This document shows positions 1-10,155 of a stretch of 64,000 nt of DNA, one piece after another. The stretch is from Oscillospiraceae bacterium (GTDB lineage: Bacteria > Bacillota > Clostridia > Oscillospirales > CAG-272), in NCBI GenBank assembly GCA_015064385.1, contig SVSI01000001.1:29637-93636 (forward strand), read 5' to 3'. Both the position numbers and the translations under genes were made by a program. Position 1 is the first letter of the stretch. Each line of letters opens with the position of its first letter. The notes beneath the pieces are model-generated. The model ran no database searches and was not told the origin of the DNA. It saw nothing but the letters and a program-made list of their open reading frames with translations.

Positions 1-73
1 AGCGCATTCGTTATTCATTATTGTATTTGTCCGGGCAGGAGCTTTTTTGCGTTTTAATTTGTGTTTACCTCAA

Positions 74-101
74 AAATGGGAGGCAAAGGGCCTCCCATTT
101 T
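74..101 (-). terminator. Intrinsic terminator downstream of rpsO
   Basis: AAATGGGAGG-loop-CCTCCCATTT inverted repeat with T-run in minus direction, just after the rpsO stop. Confidence 0.75.
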
Positions 102-128
102 CTTGAAAACAAGTTTTGAGGCGCGAAC

Positions 129-395
129 TTACTTTCTGAGTCCGAGCTTCTTAACTATTGCGCGGTAACGCTCAATATCGGTATTCTGGAGATACTTGAG
201 AAGGTTACGTCTCTTACCTACCATCTTGAGAAGTCCGCGACGGCTGTGGAAGTCCTTCTGGTTGTTAGCGAGATGCGCGTTGAGGTCGTTGATTCTCTGG
301 GTGAGAATAGCGATCTGAACCTCAGGCGAACCGGTGTCGCCCTCGTGCATAGCGTTAGCGAGAATGATTTCCTGCTTCTTGTCCTTTGCGAGCAT
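129..395 (-). CDS. rpsO: 30S ribosomal protein S15
   Basis: [11 protein letters not shown]...[21 protein letters not shown]...[18 protein letters not shown]; start moved to internal ATG at 395. Confidence 0.97.
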   Translation of the reverse strand: MLAKDKKQEIILANAMHEGDTGSPEVQIAILTQRINDLNAHLANNQKDFHSRRGLLKMVGKRRNLLKYLQNTDIERYRAIVKKLGLRK

Positions 396-587
396 AGTTT
401 CTTCACCTTTCTGTAAATTTATTTCCGATAAAACTGAGCTTGCGGTATGGTGAAACCGCCCGAAAAAGCAGGCGTTTACCCGCAAACCAAGTCATACGGA
501 GTATGTTTTGCTGCGAATACAGTACATTCGCAAGCGAAAAGCATTATATCATATATGAAAGCATTTTGCAAACCTATCGGGATATGT

Positions 588-1865
588 TTACAAATTATTT
601 ACAAATCTTTCTTCAAATTCCTTCATATCAACGACTTTTCCGCTAAGGCGTGACTCTTCGGCGGCGAAAGCAATGAGATGGTTTTTGTAGGTGCGCTCGA
701 TCGTGCAGACCGAGTTACCGTTATAGCTTCCGTCAAGACACTGTCTGAGCGCCGCAATAATGCCGCTGTCACCTCCGCCGTGACCTCCGTCTATCGTCTG
801 ATCTGCCAAAGCGTCGGCGAGCATTATTTTCTCGCTTGTTCCGGTAGCGAAGCTGTAAAGCATAACGTGATCTGCGCCCATATTTGCACTTATTTCGCCC
901 GCCGTTCCCATAATTCTTATGTTTCTCGAGCCCTTGTTGAAGGCGCACATCGTGAAGCTGACCGTTTCGCCCCCCTCAAATTCGAGATTTACCGTCTGGT
1001 GATCGACTACGTCGTTGTTGCAGCGGAAAACGCAACGTCCGTAATCGCCTTTGATCGCCTCGTCGATGTCGGCGTCGGTGGGATTCTGCTTTTTCGCGAT
1101 CGCGCGCACGAAAGCGCTCGTTTTGGGCATATTCTTGTAAACCTTCTCTGCGTGATACGGACAGCTCTCGGCGTGGGGACATCCGTCGATGCAGTGACTC
1201 GGAGCGCCCTCGGGGGCGTTCTCTTCCTTAAAATAACTCAGCGAGCCAAAGCTGTGGACGCGCGAGCAATCCTTTCCGATAAGCCACTGCAAAATGTCCA
1301 TATCGTGGCAGGTCTTTTGAACGATCATAGGAGTACTTTCTTCGCTGTTTCCCCAATTTCCGCGAACGAAGGAGTGGCTTTGGTGAATGTTTCCGACACA
1401 TTCGGCGTGCTGAATGTGGACGATATTACCAACCTTTCCCGAATCTATCAGATTTTTGAGTGCGATGAAGAAAGGAGTGAATCTCAAAACGTGACATACG
1501 AGCACGAAAACTCCCTTGTTCTTTGCCGCAAGCTCAATGGTCCTGCATTCCTCGGGCGTTGCACCCATCGGCTTTTCGAGAAGCAGATCGTATCCCTTTT
1601 CAATGGCGGCAAGAGCGGGAGCCAGGTGGTCTCTGTCCATCGTCGCGATAATAACGAGATCGGCAAATTTCGGACGGGAAAGCAGGTCTTCCCACGAGGT
1701 GTGGCAAAGCTCTTCGGGGACACCAAAGGTGTCTCTGATGTAGTTTCTTCTTGTGTCTATCGGCTCGGCAACTGCAACGATCTCAAAGCCGCCAATCTTC
1801 TGTACGGCAAGCTCCGAATAGCAGGTTCCTCTGCCTCCTGCACCGATAACGATGATTTTTTTCAT
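588..1865 (-). CDS. Gfo/Idh/MocA family oxidoreductase
   Basis: N-terminal Rossmann GAGGRG, EKPMG motif; Cys-rich CIDGCPHAESCPYHAEKVY insert. Confidence 0.9.
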   Translation of the reverse strand: MKKIIVIGAGGRGTCYSELAVQKIGGFEIVAVAEPIDTRRNYIRDTFGVPEELCHTSWEDLLSRPKFADLVIIATMDRDHLAPALAAIEKGYDLLLEKPMGATPEECRTIELAAKNKGVFVLVCHVLRFTPFFIALKNLIDSGKVGNIVHIQHAECVGNIHQSHSFVRGNWGNSEESTPMIVQKTCHDMDILQWLIGKDCSRVHSFGSLSYFKEENAPEGAPSHCIDGCPHAESCPYHAEKVYKNMPKTSAFVRAIAKKQNPTDADIDEAIKGDYGRCVFRCNNDVVDHQTVNLEFEGGETVSFTMCAFNKGSRNIRIMGTAGEISANMGADHVMLYSFATGTSEKIMLADALADQTIDGGHGGGDSGIIAALRQCLDGSYNGNSVCTIERTYKNHLIAFAAEESRLSGKVVDMKEFEERFVNNL

Positions 1866-1992
1866 AATTTTTGATTCCTTTCTGAAAAAACTTGACTTTC
1901 AACTACGCATATTATATAATGTCGTTAAAGGAAAATCAATCGACTCTTTTGCTAAAAAGGTGTACTTTTTTACTGTTTATGAAAGGAAAGCC

Positions 1993-2817
1993 ATGAATCT
2001 GTCATATCACGCATTTGAAAGCCGTCTGCGCGGGATAAACGCCTGCGATCGCGCAAGCGAAGAATATCCTCTTATGGTTAACTGCGCAGGACGTACCGAA
2101 AGCGCCTTTCCGTTTGCCACACATAATAAAACGGGAAGATCGGATTTTTATCTTATGTATATTGTTAGCGGCGATCTTCAGATAGAAGAGATCAAAGCAG
2201 GGGCGGGGACTCTTGTTATATTCGGTGCAAAGCATCCGTACGGGTATTCTCACACGGGAGCGGACGGCATCGTTTATCTGTGGGTGCATTTTACCGGTTC
2301 TTATGCTGACCGACTGCTTTCAGAGCTCGGATTCTCCGGAACGCCGTTTATAAAAAAGCTCTCATCGGATAATCTTTTGGAGTTGAGATTTCGCTCGCTT
2401 TTTGAGCGCTTTGAACGGAAAAGTGTGTTTGAAAGGCAAGAGCTTTCCTGCGCGCTAGAGCGAATTTTGCTCGAAGCCTCGCGCTCGGTTGCGGGTGAAA
2501 AGAGAAGTGAAAGTCGGCTTGGCACGTCTCTCAAATATATCCACGATCATTATACCTCGGAGATAAAGATCCCCGAGCTTGCAAGAATGGAAAACCTGAG
2601 CAATTCGCGATACGTTGCACGCTTTACCTCTGATATTGGAATGTCGCCGATGCAGTATATAGTCGAGCTTCGTTTCAGATATGCCTGCGATCTGCTTGAA
2701 AACACCGATATGAGCGTAAAAGAGGTGGCGGCGATGTCGGGATACGACGATCCGCATTTCTTCAGTAAGCTTTTTAAGAAGCATATAGGACTGTCTCCGA
2801 GCGAGTACAGAAAATAA
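1993..2817 (+). CDS. AraC family transcriptional regulator
   Basis: C-terminal double HTH ...VKEVAAMSGYDDPHFFSKLFKKHIGLSPSEYRK; start at ATG 1993. Confidence 0.93.
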   Translation: MNLSYHAFESRLRGINACDRASEEYPLMVNCAGRTESAFPFATHNKTGRSDFYLMYIVSGDLQIEEIKAGAGTLVIFGAKHPYGYSHTGADGIVYLWVHFTGSYADRLLSELGFSGTPFIKKLSSDNLLELRFRSLFERFERKSVFERQELSCALERILLEASRSVAGEKRSESRLGTSLKYIHDHYTSEIKIPELARMENLSNSRYVARFTSDIGMSPMQYIVELRFRYACDLLENTDMSVKEVAAMSGYDDPHFFSKLFKKHIGLSPSEYRK

Positions 2818-2822
2818 AAATA

Positions 2823-2860
2823 CCCGAAGGATGGAAACCCCAATCCTTCGGGATTTTTGT
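2823..2860 (+). terminator. Intrinsic terminator
   Basis: CCCGAAGGAT...ATCCTTCGGG followed by T-rich tract. Confidence 0.8.
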
Positions 2861-2896
2861 TGTTTGTGAAAAGTAAAGTGTGATTGCAGTTCGGGA

Positions 2897-3718
2897 TCAC
2901 ACCGTTTTGCACGAAACGGATATCGGAAGCCGTTTTTCCTTAATGATAGAACTTACTAGAAGGAGAGAGCTGATACCGACACTTATTATGCTTATCCACT
3001 GAGAGGTTGAAAAGATTCCTATAAATCCGCGTACTTCATCTCCGCGAAGAAACTCATCTAAAAAGCGAATGATTCCGTATGTTATAAGATAAAAGTAAAT
3101 AAGCTTTCCTTGCAGAAAAGGTTTTTTTCTGCTTGCTTTAAGTAGCAAGAACATAGCTAAAACCAAAAACAAATTACAACCCGCTTCGAGAAGCTGGACA
3201 GGAAAGCGTCTGACGTCGTTTACTTCGGGAACGAGAGTGTTTCCGTGCGCGCGGAACCCAAACTCGGATTCTATTCCGTAACAACATCCTGCCAAAAAGC
3301 ATCCTATGCGGGCAATGCCGTGAAACAGGGGAATTATCGGAGCCATTATATCGGCGTATATTCTTCTGTCATGACTCATACATTTAAGCGCTATCGCCCC
3401 TGCGGCAAGCCCACCGAACAGTCCACCGTAGAAAACCGAACCGCCGAATATGTATTGTACACGCGCGAGCCAAAGAGGAAATTCCGCTTTTTTGAAAAGG
3501 TATGGAAACAGACGGATATTGGTAAGAGCAAAAAGCAGGTGGCCACCGATAAAAACTCCTGCAATAACGGTCATAAGAAAGATGACTCCATCTTCCATCA
3601 TAATTCCGCGCTTTTTGAGAAGATAGCAAAGTACAAAGCCGCATACAAGACATCCTATTACGGCAAACAGGCCGTATGACGCGATCTTAAATCCAAAAAA
3701 ATCAATTTGAGGGTACAC
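2897..3718 (-). CDS. Prolipoprotein diacylglyceryl transferase (Lgt) family
   Basis: YPQIDFFGFKIASYGL, RIGCFLAGCCYG, RRFPVQLLEA; GTG start at 3718. Confidence 0.8.
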   Translation of the reverse strand: MYPQIDFFGFKIASYGLFAVIGCLVCGFVLCYLLKKRGIMMEDGVIFLMTVIAGVFIGGHLLFALTNIRLFPYLFKKAEFPLWLARVQYIFGGSVFYGGLFGGLAAGAIALKCMSHDRRIYADIMAPIIPLFHGIARIGCFLAGCCYGIESEFGFRAHGNTLVPEVNDVRRFPVQLLEAGCNLFLVLAMFLLLKASRKKPFLQGKLIYFYLITYGIIRFLDEFLRGDEVRGFIGIFSTSQWISIISVGISSLLLVSSIIKEKRLPISVSCKTV

Positions 3719-3734
3719 GTGTTGTTTCTCGAGC

Positions 3735-4199
3735 TTATAGCATTGACTCGAATGCACTTGCCATAGCACATCCGTAGCAAGCATCGCACGAAGCACAAGC
3801 GACGCACGAAAGTACGCCGAGAGCACAGATTGCGGTACCGATGATTCCAAGAACAAATCCGGCGGTAGCAAGACCGGACGGCTTGCCGTATGCTAATGTT
3901 GATTTCTTTCTTCCTTTAACACCAAAAATGATTCCTAAAATATCGCAAGCAAGCAGAACAAAGTTGAGTCCGGCTGCCCAGCAGAAAACGATTCCGCAGC
4001 AACCGAGAACCAAAGCTGTTATTGAAAAACCGCATCCGTCGTTTGGGTTTCTGGGCTGACGTGGAGGATACGGATTATAATACTGCTGGTAGGGTTGCTG
4101 GTAGGGCTGTTGATACTGTTGGTTGGGATTTTGACTGTTTTGCTGATACTGCTGATTTTGCACCTGGTCGTTCTGCTGATTCATGTTTTGATTGTCCAT
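3735..4199 (-). CDS. Q/N/P-rich DUF4190-like membrane protein
   Basis: Low-complexity QQNPNQQYQQPYQQ N-terminus followed by two predicted TM segments. Confidence 0.6.
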   Translation of the reverse strand: MDNQNMNQQNDQVQNQQYQQNSQNPNQQYQQPYQQPYQQYYNPYPPRQPRNPNDGCGFSITALVLGCCGIVFCWAAGLNFVLLACDILGIIFGVKGRKKSTLAYGKPSGLATAGFVLGIIGTAICALGVLSCVACASCDACYGCAMASAFESML

Positions 4200-4403
4200 T
4201 GTATATCTCCTATCTTAAATTTACAAAAACAAACAAATTTCGCACAAAAAGAAAAGAACTGCTTTTTATTTCGTTTTTGGGCAAGTTTGCCGTTTCTTTT
4301 TAGAGTATAGCACAATAATTTCGATTTGTCAAGCACAAATATCATTTTGATAATTAAATATCGAATTGATTATTGTACAATACTTGTATAAGGCGGTGAT
4401 GAT

Positions 4404-4697
4404 ATGATATATGATAAAATCAGAATGTTGAGGGAACAAAGCGGAATGACGCAGACCGAGCTTGCAAAGCAGATAGGAATAACGAGGTCAGGTGTTAATG
4501 CGTGGGAAATGGGCATTTCTGTTCCGTCAACTCAGTATATTGTTGAGTTGTCCTTGCTTTTTGGAGTTTCGGCGGATTATCTTCTTGACATGCCGAAGAC
4601 CTCAACTGTTTCTGTAGAGGGACTCACGGACAGAGAAATTGCTTCTGTAATAGAGGTTATTAATTGTTATAGAGAAAACCGTTCGAATAAAATATAA
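4404..4697 (+). CDS. XRE-type helix-turn-helix regulator
   Basis: IRMLREQSGMTQTELAKQIGITRSGVNAWEMGISVPS. Confidence 0.9.
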   Translation: MIYDKIRMLREQSGMTQTELAKQIGITRSGVNAWEMGISVPSTQYIVELSLLFGVSADYLLDMPKTSTVSVEGLTDREIASVIEVINCYRENRSNKI

Positions 4698-4726
4698 AAC
4701 TGTCGCTTTTGGAGCGACAGTTTTTG
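4697..4726 (+). terminator. Intrinsic terminator
   Basis: AACTGTCGCT-loop-AGCGACAGTTTTT. Confidence 0.8.
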
Positions 4727-4746
4727 GTTTCTTTTTATTTGGCGGT

Positions 4747-5979
4747 TTAGTAAATCGCCCTCATTTTTGCAGCAAAAATATATCCAAGCGCCAGACGCGA
4801 GCTGTTGTCGTAAAGGAACTTTCCTTCAAGTATCTGCAAAAAGGCGTCTGCACGCGAGCCCTCCGATGCCTTGCCGAGAGCGGCAAGCAGAAACGCGGAG
4901 CGCTCAACGTCGGGCGCGCTCTTCGGACACGCATAAACGGTCACGTCGCTCGCGTTGTGGATATCGAGATAGTCGTCACCCTCGTTAAAAACGGGGACGG
5001 GCATAATACTGAACGGGGTTTTTGCTTCCGAAATTTCCGAAATATCGGCAAGCGTGCCGATATAAACGAGTGCCTCGCCTGCAATGAATTTTGCTTTCGG
5101 ATCGCTCGTTTTCGCCGTGTTTGAGGCGATACTTGCGGCAAGAGCTTTTACTTTTGCGGTAGCATCGTCCGATTTTTCGGTGACGCAGGCGTTCATAAGA
5201 GCGGAAACGTCATCTCCCGTGACGAGCGGATATGTCGTTGAAATATAGAAATCGAGCATATCCCACGTCCATTTGCCGCCCGAGATAAGAGTAGTCGGAT
5301 CTGCTTTTCCGATGCTTGCCTTTTTCATAAGCTCGGAATTTATAAATACTACTCTCGTGCGAGAGGGAAGAACGCTTGCTTCGTTTATCGTGAAAAACTC
5401 GTTTTCAAATCCGAAAGATTCGCTACTTACGGTCTGACCTGCCGCGCTTCCCGCAAAGGGAAGGATACTGTAGGAGAAAAGGAGATCCTTTCCTTCAAAA
5501 GCGGAAATATCCGACAGCGAGACGGCAACGACGTCGGCGTACGCGGTCTTGTTCTTTTGTGCATTGGTAAGATTTTTTACTACGGTTGCGGCATTTTTTT
5601 CGTTTAGTGCCGAGAAAGCAAAGTGCAGCTTTTCTTCAAGCGCGTCATTTCGGACGTACGCACAGTTGTCAAGAAAATGCTTCGTTGCCGGCAGGAGCGT
5701 ACTGCTATTACTTGTTGTCGCAACGGTGATAAATTCAAAATTATAATCGTATGCGTACAGCTTGTCAAGCGCTGCGCTCGGATCAAACGAGTCGGTGATG
5801 CCGAAGTCAAGAGACGTAGGCGGACTCGGCAGATCGGCAGACGGCTTCTCGGGAGGAGTTATATCGTCCGCGCTCGGAGAGTAGGGCAGAGTGACCTTCT
5901 GCGCGCCTCCGAAGGCGTAGCACGAGGACAGACACATACATAATATTATAAGAAGTGAAAGAATTGAAATTTTCTTCAT
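4747..5979 (-). CDS. Lipoprotein, extracellular solute-binding-like
   Basis: MKKISILSLLIILCMCLSSC lipobox; SBP-like body; 410 aa. Confidence 0.6.
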   Translation of the reverse strand: MKKISILSLLIILCMCLSSCYAFGGAQKVTLPYSPSADDITPPEKPSADLPSPPTSLDFGITDSFDPSAALDKLYAYDYNFEFITVATTSNSSTLLPATKHFLDNCAYVRNDALEEKLHFAFSALNEKNAATVVKNLTNAQKNKTAYADVVAVSLSDISAFEGKDLLFSYSILPFAGSAAGQTVSSESFGFENEFFTINEASVLPSRTRVVFINSELMKKASIGKADPTTLISGGKWTWDMLDFYISTTYPLVTGDDVSALMNACVTEKSDDATAKVKALAASIASNTAKTSDPKAKFIAGEALVYIGTLADISEISEAKTPFSIMPVPVFNEGDDYLDIHNASDVTVYACPKSAPDVERSAFLLAALGKASEGSRADAFLQILEGKFLYDNSSRLALGYIFAAKMRAIY

Positions 5980-6090
5980 TTGGTGTCTTTTCCTTTTGAT
6001 AAAGGGTGTTTTTTATATTATACAGCAAAGTTTGTGTGTTGTCAATCAACGCATGCGTGTGTTTACAAAAAAGATGATTTTAAGCAAAAA

Positions 6091-6513
6091 ACGGAGAACC
6101 TTTGGCGTGATACTCTTAACGGAGTATCACGCCAGTTCTATTCGCCTGCGGCGAGTTCTATTGCTACGCAGTGTTATTCGGCTTACGCCGAGTGATATTT
6201 GCTTCGCAAGTTTATGGGCGAATAGAATATCACTGAAGCCGCAAGGCTTCAATATCACTTTCTTTTGGAAATATCTCGCCACAGGCGAGGTTTTTTCAAA
6301 AGAAAATATCACGCTGACTTTGGTCAGCATATCACTTAACAGACAAAAAGAAAGAGAAGACTCGTTAATATACGAATCTTCTCTTTTCTGTTGTTAGTGG
6401 GTTTGGGCTACTGCCCAACTGAATTTGTGCATACAAATGCGATGCTGGTTCTTAACAGAAACAGGTATGATTACAAATTCTCCGATAAGAACAACACCTT
6501 TCGGCTCTCCGTT
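6091..6513 (-). repeat. Terminator-nested hairpin-array element, copy A
   Basis: AAAAACGGAGA/TCTCCGTTTTT outer stem; internal AGTGATATT and AATATCACT repeats separated by short hairpins; 12-bp hairpin GGCGTGATACTC/GAGTATCACGCC. Confidence 0.8.
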
Positions 6514-6524
6514 TTTGTTTCAGC

Positions 6525-9155
6525 TTATTTAACGTAGTTTCCGACTACCGCGGTAACTGCCGCGAGTGCCTCGTCGATCTTCGAGAGATCCTTTGCGCCT
6601 GCGCTTGCGCTGTCGGGACGTCCGCCGCCACCGCCGCCGCAGATGCTTGCGATCTCTTTTACGATCTTGCCTGCGTTAGCGCCGCGCTTTACCGCGTCCG
6701 CTCCGCATACGCACACGAAGTTAAGGCGGTCTGCGTTTACAAGTGCAAGCAGAGTAACGCTTGCGGGATTCTTGTCTCTTACCTTGTCACAAAGAGCACG
6801 CGCCGAATCAACGCTTACTCCGTCAAGACGGGAGGAGATAACGCTTACCCCGTTAACGTCGATCGCCGACTTTTCGGTTTCGGAGAACTGCGCTGCCGCG
6901 ATCTTGCCCTCGAGCGATTCGATCTCGCTCTTTGCATCACGGAGCTCGCTCTGGAGCTGGGATGCGCGCTTTGCAAGATCTGCGGAATTTGCAAGCTTCA
7001 TTTCCTTTGCCGTCTCGGTAATAAGCTCGTCCTTCTTAGAAAGGAGCTCGAGAACGCCGAGACCGGTGGTTGCCTCTATTCTTCTGACGCCCGCCGCTAC
7101 CGATGATTCGGAAATTATCTTGAAAAGTCCCGCTTTTGCGGTATTGTCTATATGCGTTCCGCCGCAAAGCTCGGTAGAGAAGTCGCCCATCTTGACCATT
7201 CTGACCGTCTTTCCGTACTTTTCTCCGAAGAGCGCCATAGCGCCCGCTTTCTTTGCGCTTTCAATGTCGGTCTCGACCGTTTCGACGCAAACGCCTGCGA
7301 GGATGTGAGCGTTTACGAGTGCCTCGACCTTTGCAAGCTGCTCTGCGTTTACCGCCTCGAAGTGCGAGAAGTCAAAACGGAGACGGCTCTCGTCAACGTA
7401 AGAGCCCGCCTGCTCAACGTGAGCGCCGAGCACCTCGCGGAGTGCTGCCTGGAGAAGGTGGCACGCCGAGTGGTTTCTGCGGATAGCGTTTCTTCTGTCG
7501 GTGTCTATCTCTGCTTTTACCGTGTCGCCTACCGAAACTGCGCCGTTTTCCATCTGTGCGATATGGATATATACGCCGTCGGTCTTTTTGGTATCAAGGA
7601 TGTTTATTACGCTGTCGCCGAGAGTGATCTTGCCGCTGTCGCCGACCTGACCGCCGCCCTCGCCGTAGAATACGGTCTTATCAAGGATGATCGAGAATTC
7701 GCCTTCGTTTACGGTTTCGAGGAGGTTATCGTCCGAAATTATGCCGAGGACCTTTGCCTCGCAGGTGTTTTGTGCGTATCCGACGAACTCGGTTGCACTA
7801 AAGCCCTCAAGCAGTCCCTTGGAGGCGTCGCTCCAGCCGCTGATGTTAGCTCTTGCCTCGCGGGCGCGGGTCTTCTGCTCCTTCATAAGAGCGGTGAAGG
7901 TCTCCTCGTCGAGAGAAAGTCCCGCTTCTGCGGCGATCTCTCTTGTGAGGTCGATGGGGAATCCGAAGGTATCGTAAAGGCGGAAGACTTCGTCTCCGGG
8001 GAGCTTTTCCGCACCCTCGCCCTTTGCCTTTTCGATAAGTCCGCCAAGGATGGCAAGACCGGAGTCGATAGTTGCGGCAAAACGGCTCTCCTCAATGGAG
8101 ATGATCTTGCTTATATACTCGAGCTTTTCGGTAAGCTCGGGATATTCGGAATAGTTTTCGCGTGCAACGACCGCTGCGATGTCGGCAAGGAAAGCGCCCT
8201 TTATGCCGAGCATTCTTCCGTGACGTGCCGCACGGCGAAGCAGACGGCGGAGAACGTATCCGCGTCCCTCGTTAGAGGGAACAACGCCGTCGCATACCAT
8301 AAAGGTGGAGCCCCTTACGTGGTCGGTAATAACGCGGAGCGAGATATCGGTCTTGGGATCGTCTCCGTATTTTACGCCCGCCTTTTCAACGATGGCGCCC
8401 ATAATGTTCTGAACGGTATCTACCTCAAAGAGGTTGTTTACACCCTGCATAATGCAAGCAAGACGCTCAAGTCCCATACCGGTATCGATGTTCGGCTTTG
8501 CAAGACGGGTGTAGTTGTTATGGCCGTCGTTGTCGAACTGTGTGAAAACGAGGTTCCAGAATTCCATATATCTGTCGCAGTCGCAGCCGGGCTTGCAGTC
8601 GGGCTTTCCGCAACCGAACTCTGCGCCTCTGTCGAAGTGAAGCTCAGAGCAAGGTCCGCAAGGTCCGCTTCCGTGCTCCCAGAAGTTGTCCTCTTTGCCG
8701 AGACGAACGACTCTCTCCTCGGGGATGCCGACCTCTTTAGTCCAGATGTCGTACGCTTCATCGTCCTCAAGATAAACGGTTACCCAGATGCGCTCCTCGG
8801 GAAGCTCGATGACCTTGGTGCAGAACTCCCACGCCCACGGAATAACCTCTTTTTTGAAGTAATCGCCAAAGGAGAAGTTTCCGAGCATCTCGAAATAAGT
8901 GCCGTGACGCGCGGTGATACCAACTCTGTCAATATCGGGTGTACGGATACACTTCTGACAGGTGGTCATTCTGTGGCGCGGCGGCTCCGCCTCGCCCGTG
9001 AAATATTTTTTAAGGGGAGTCATTCCCGCGTTTATAAGCAGAATGGATTTGTCGTTTATCGGCACGAGAGGGAAGCTCTTGTGACGAAGATGACCTTTTG
9101 ATTCAAAAAACGAGAGATATTTCTCGCGAATGTCGTTTACAGACGTCCATTTCAT
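6525..9155 (-). CDS. alaS: Alanyl-tRNA synthetase
   Basis: MKWTSVNDIREKYLSFFESKGH, GMTPLKKYF, LCGGTHI; start ATG at 9155. Confidence 0.98.
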   Translation of the reverse strand: MKWTSVNDIREKYLSFFESKGHLRHKSFPLVPINDKSILLINAGMTPLKKYFTGEAEPPRHRMTTCQKCIRTPDIDRVGITARHGTYFEMLGNFSFGDYFKKEVIPWAWEFCTKVIELPEERIWVTVYLEDDEAYDIWTKEVGIPEERVVRLGKEDNFWEHGSGPCGPCSELHFDRGAEFGCGKPDCKPGCDCDRYMEFWNLVFTQFDNDGHNNYTRLAKPNIDTGMGLERLACIMQGVNNLFEVDTVQNIMGAIVEKAGVKYGDDPKTDISLRVITDHVRGSTFMVCDGVVPSNEGRGYVLRRLLRRAARHGRMLGIKGAFLADIAAVVARENYSEYPELTEKLEYISKIISIEESRFAATIDSGLAILGGLIEKAKGEGAEKLPGDEVFRLYDTFGFPIDLTREIAAEAGLSLDEETFTALMKEQKTRAREARANISGWSDASKGLLEGFSATEFVGYAQNTCEAKVLGIISDDNLLETVNEGEFSIILDKTVFYGEGGGQVGDSGKITLGDSVINILDTKKTDGVYIHIAQMENGAVSVGDTVKAEIDTDRRNAIRRNHSACHLLQAALREVLGAHVEQAGSYVDESRLRFDFSHFEAVNAEQLAKVEALVNAHILAGVCVETVETDIESAKKAGAMALFGEKYGKTVRMVKMGDFSTELCGGTHIDNTAKAGLFKIISESSVAAGVRRIEATTGLGVLELLSKKDELITETAKEMKLANSADLAKRASQLQSELRDAKSEIESLEGKIAAAQFSETEKSAIDVNGVSVISSRLDGVSVDSARALCDKVRDKNPASVTLLALVNADRLNFVCVCGADAVKRGANAGKIVKEIASICGGGGGGRPDSASAGAKDLSKIDEALAAVTAVVGNYVK

Positions 9156-9237
9156 AGTGTTTTTTCCTTCCGTTATGAAAATAAATAAACGTAACCTATA
9201 TATTATAGCGTGATTTTTTGTGCTTGTCAAGAGCTGT

Positions 9238-10140
9238 TTAGAGCACGTTGATGATAACGAGCGCTATAAACGCCAGAGATATTCCGATCAGCGAGCGGAC
9301 GGTGATCTTTTCCTTGAAGCAGACCGCCGCAAGCGTCATGGACAGAATCAGCGTTGCGCCCTGATTTAGCGGATACAGCAGAGCTGCGTCAAGCCTTGCC
9401 GCCGCAAGCGTTTTGAAATATGAGACCACGAAAAGCAGGACTGCCATAACTGCTACGTGCATTATCACTTTTTTTGCAGACGGTGTTGAAAACACCGATT
9501 TTTCTCCGTCCTTTTTGCGGGACTTGAATACGAGATATATCACAAAGAGCGTTATTGCCGAAAATACGTACGAATAGAAGTTGAACGCCGCCGCGCTTTC
9601 TCCCTCGACCTTTTTCACGAAGATCTTTTGGGCGAAATCGGCAAGTCCGTTTGATGCCCCGCAGATGATCAGAAGCATAAGCGAGCCGAAGCTCATCTTA
9701 CCCTTGATTGATATGTTGTAGGAGCAGATAACGTACGCCGCAAGCGCGAGTATAAGAAAGCCGATAATCTGCGTGAGCTTGACCGTTTCTCCTAAAAATG
9801 CGACGCTGAGAGCGATGGTAAGGCCAACGCCGAGCGTGAGAAAAATGTCGGTCGTTACGAACGCGCCCCGCTGGATTGAAATTATCCAGCTTACGATAAA
9901 AGCGGACGTTGCAACACCCGAGAGCAGCGCGCAAAGAAGGGTGGTTAAGCTCGTTTCGGAAAAGAAATTCCCCTCCTGCACCAGTGACAGCACGAGACCT
10001 ACCGCCGCGCATATCACCATTCTTATAAAGTTTGAAAGGGCGGCGTCGCTGTAACCCGATATGTATGAGCTGACCTTTTTCCCGCTGTATCCCTTCGTTA
10101 TATTTGCCAAAAGCGCAATAGACAAAAACAAATAGCCCAC
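9238..10140 (-). CDS. EamA/DMT-type transporter
   Basis: About 10 hydrophobic segments; LDAALLYPLNQGATLILSMTLAAVCFKEKIT. Confidence 0.75.
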   Translation of the reverse strand: MGYLFLSIALLANITKGYSGKKVSSYISGYSDAALSNFIRMVICAAVGLVLSLVQEGNFFSETSLTTLLCALLSGVATSAFIVSWIISIQRGAFVTTDIFLTLGVGLTIALSVAFLGETVKLTQIIGFLILALAAYVICSYNISIKGKMSFGSLMLLIICGASNGLADFAQKIFVKKVEGESAAAFNFYSYVFSAITLFVIYLVFKSRKKDGEKSVFSTPSAKKVIMHVAVMAVLLFVVSYFKTLAAARLDAALLYPLNQGATLILSMTLAAVCFKEKITVRSLIGISLAFIALVIINVL

Positions 10141-10155
10141 TTAGTCAACTCCCCG

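Noticed and set aside
678-1874. 398-aa plus-strand ORF
   Set aside because: Antisense to a clear Gfo/Idh/MocA gene.
5996-6397. 133-aa and other small ORFs within hairpin element A
   Set aside because: Sequence is dominated by hairpin repeats; ORFs are not conserved in copy B.
7152-9101. 649-aa plus-strand ORF
   Set aside because: Wholly antisense to alaS; a codon-bias artefact with no recognisable domains.
9156-9237. T-box leader upstream of alaS
   Set aside because: The gap to the neighbouring gene is only about 80 bp and no T-box consensus is visible.
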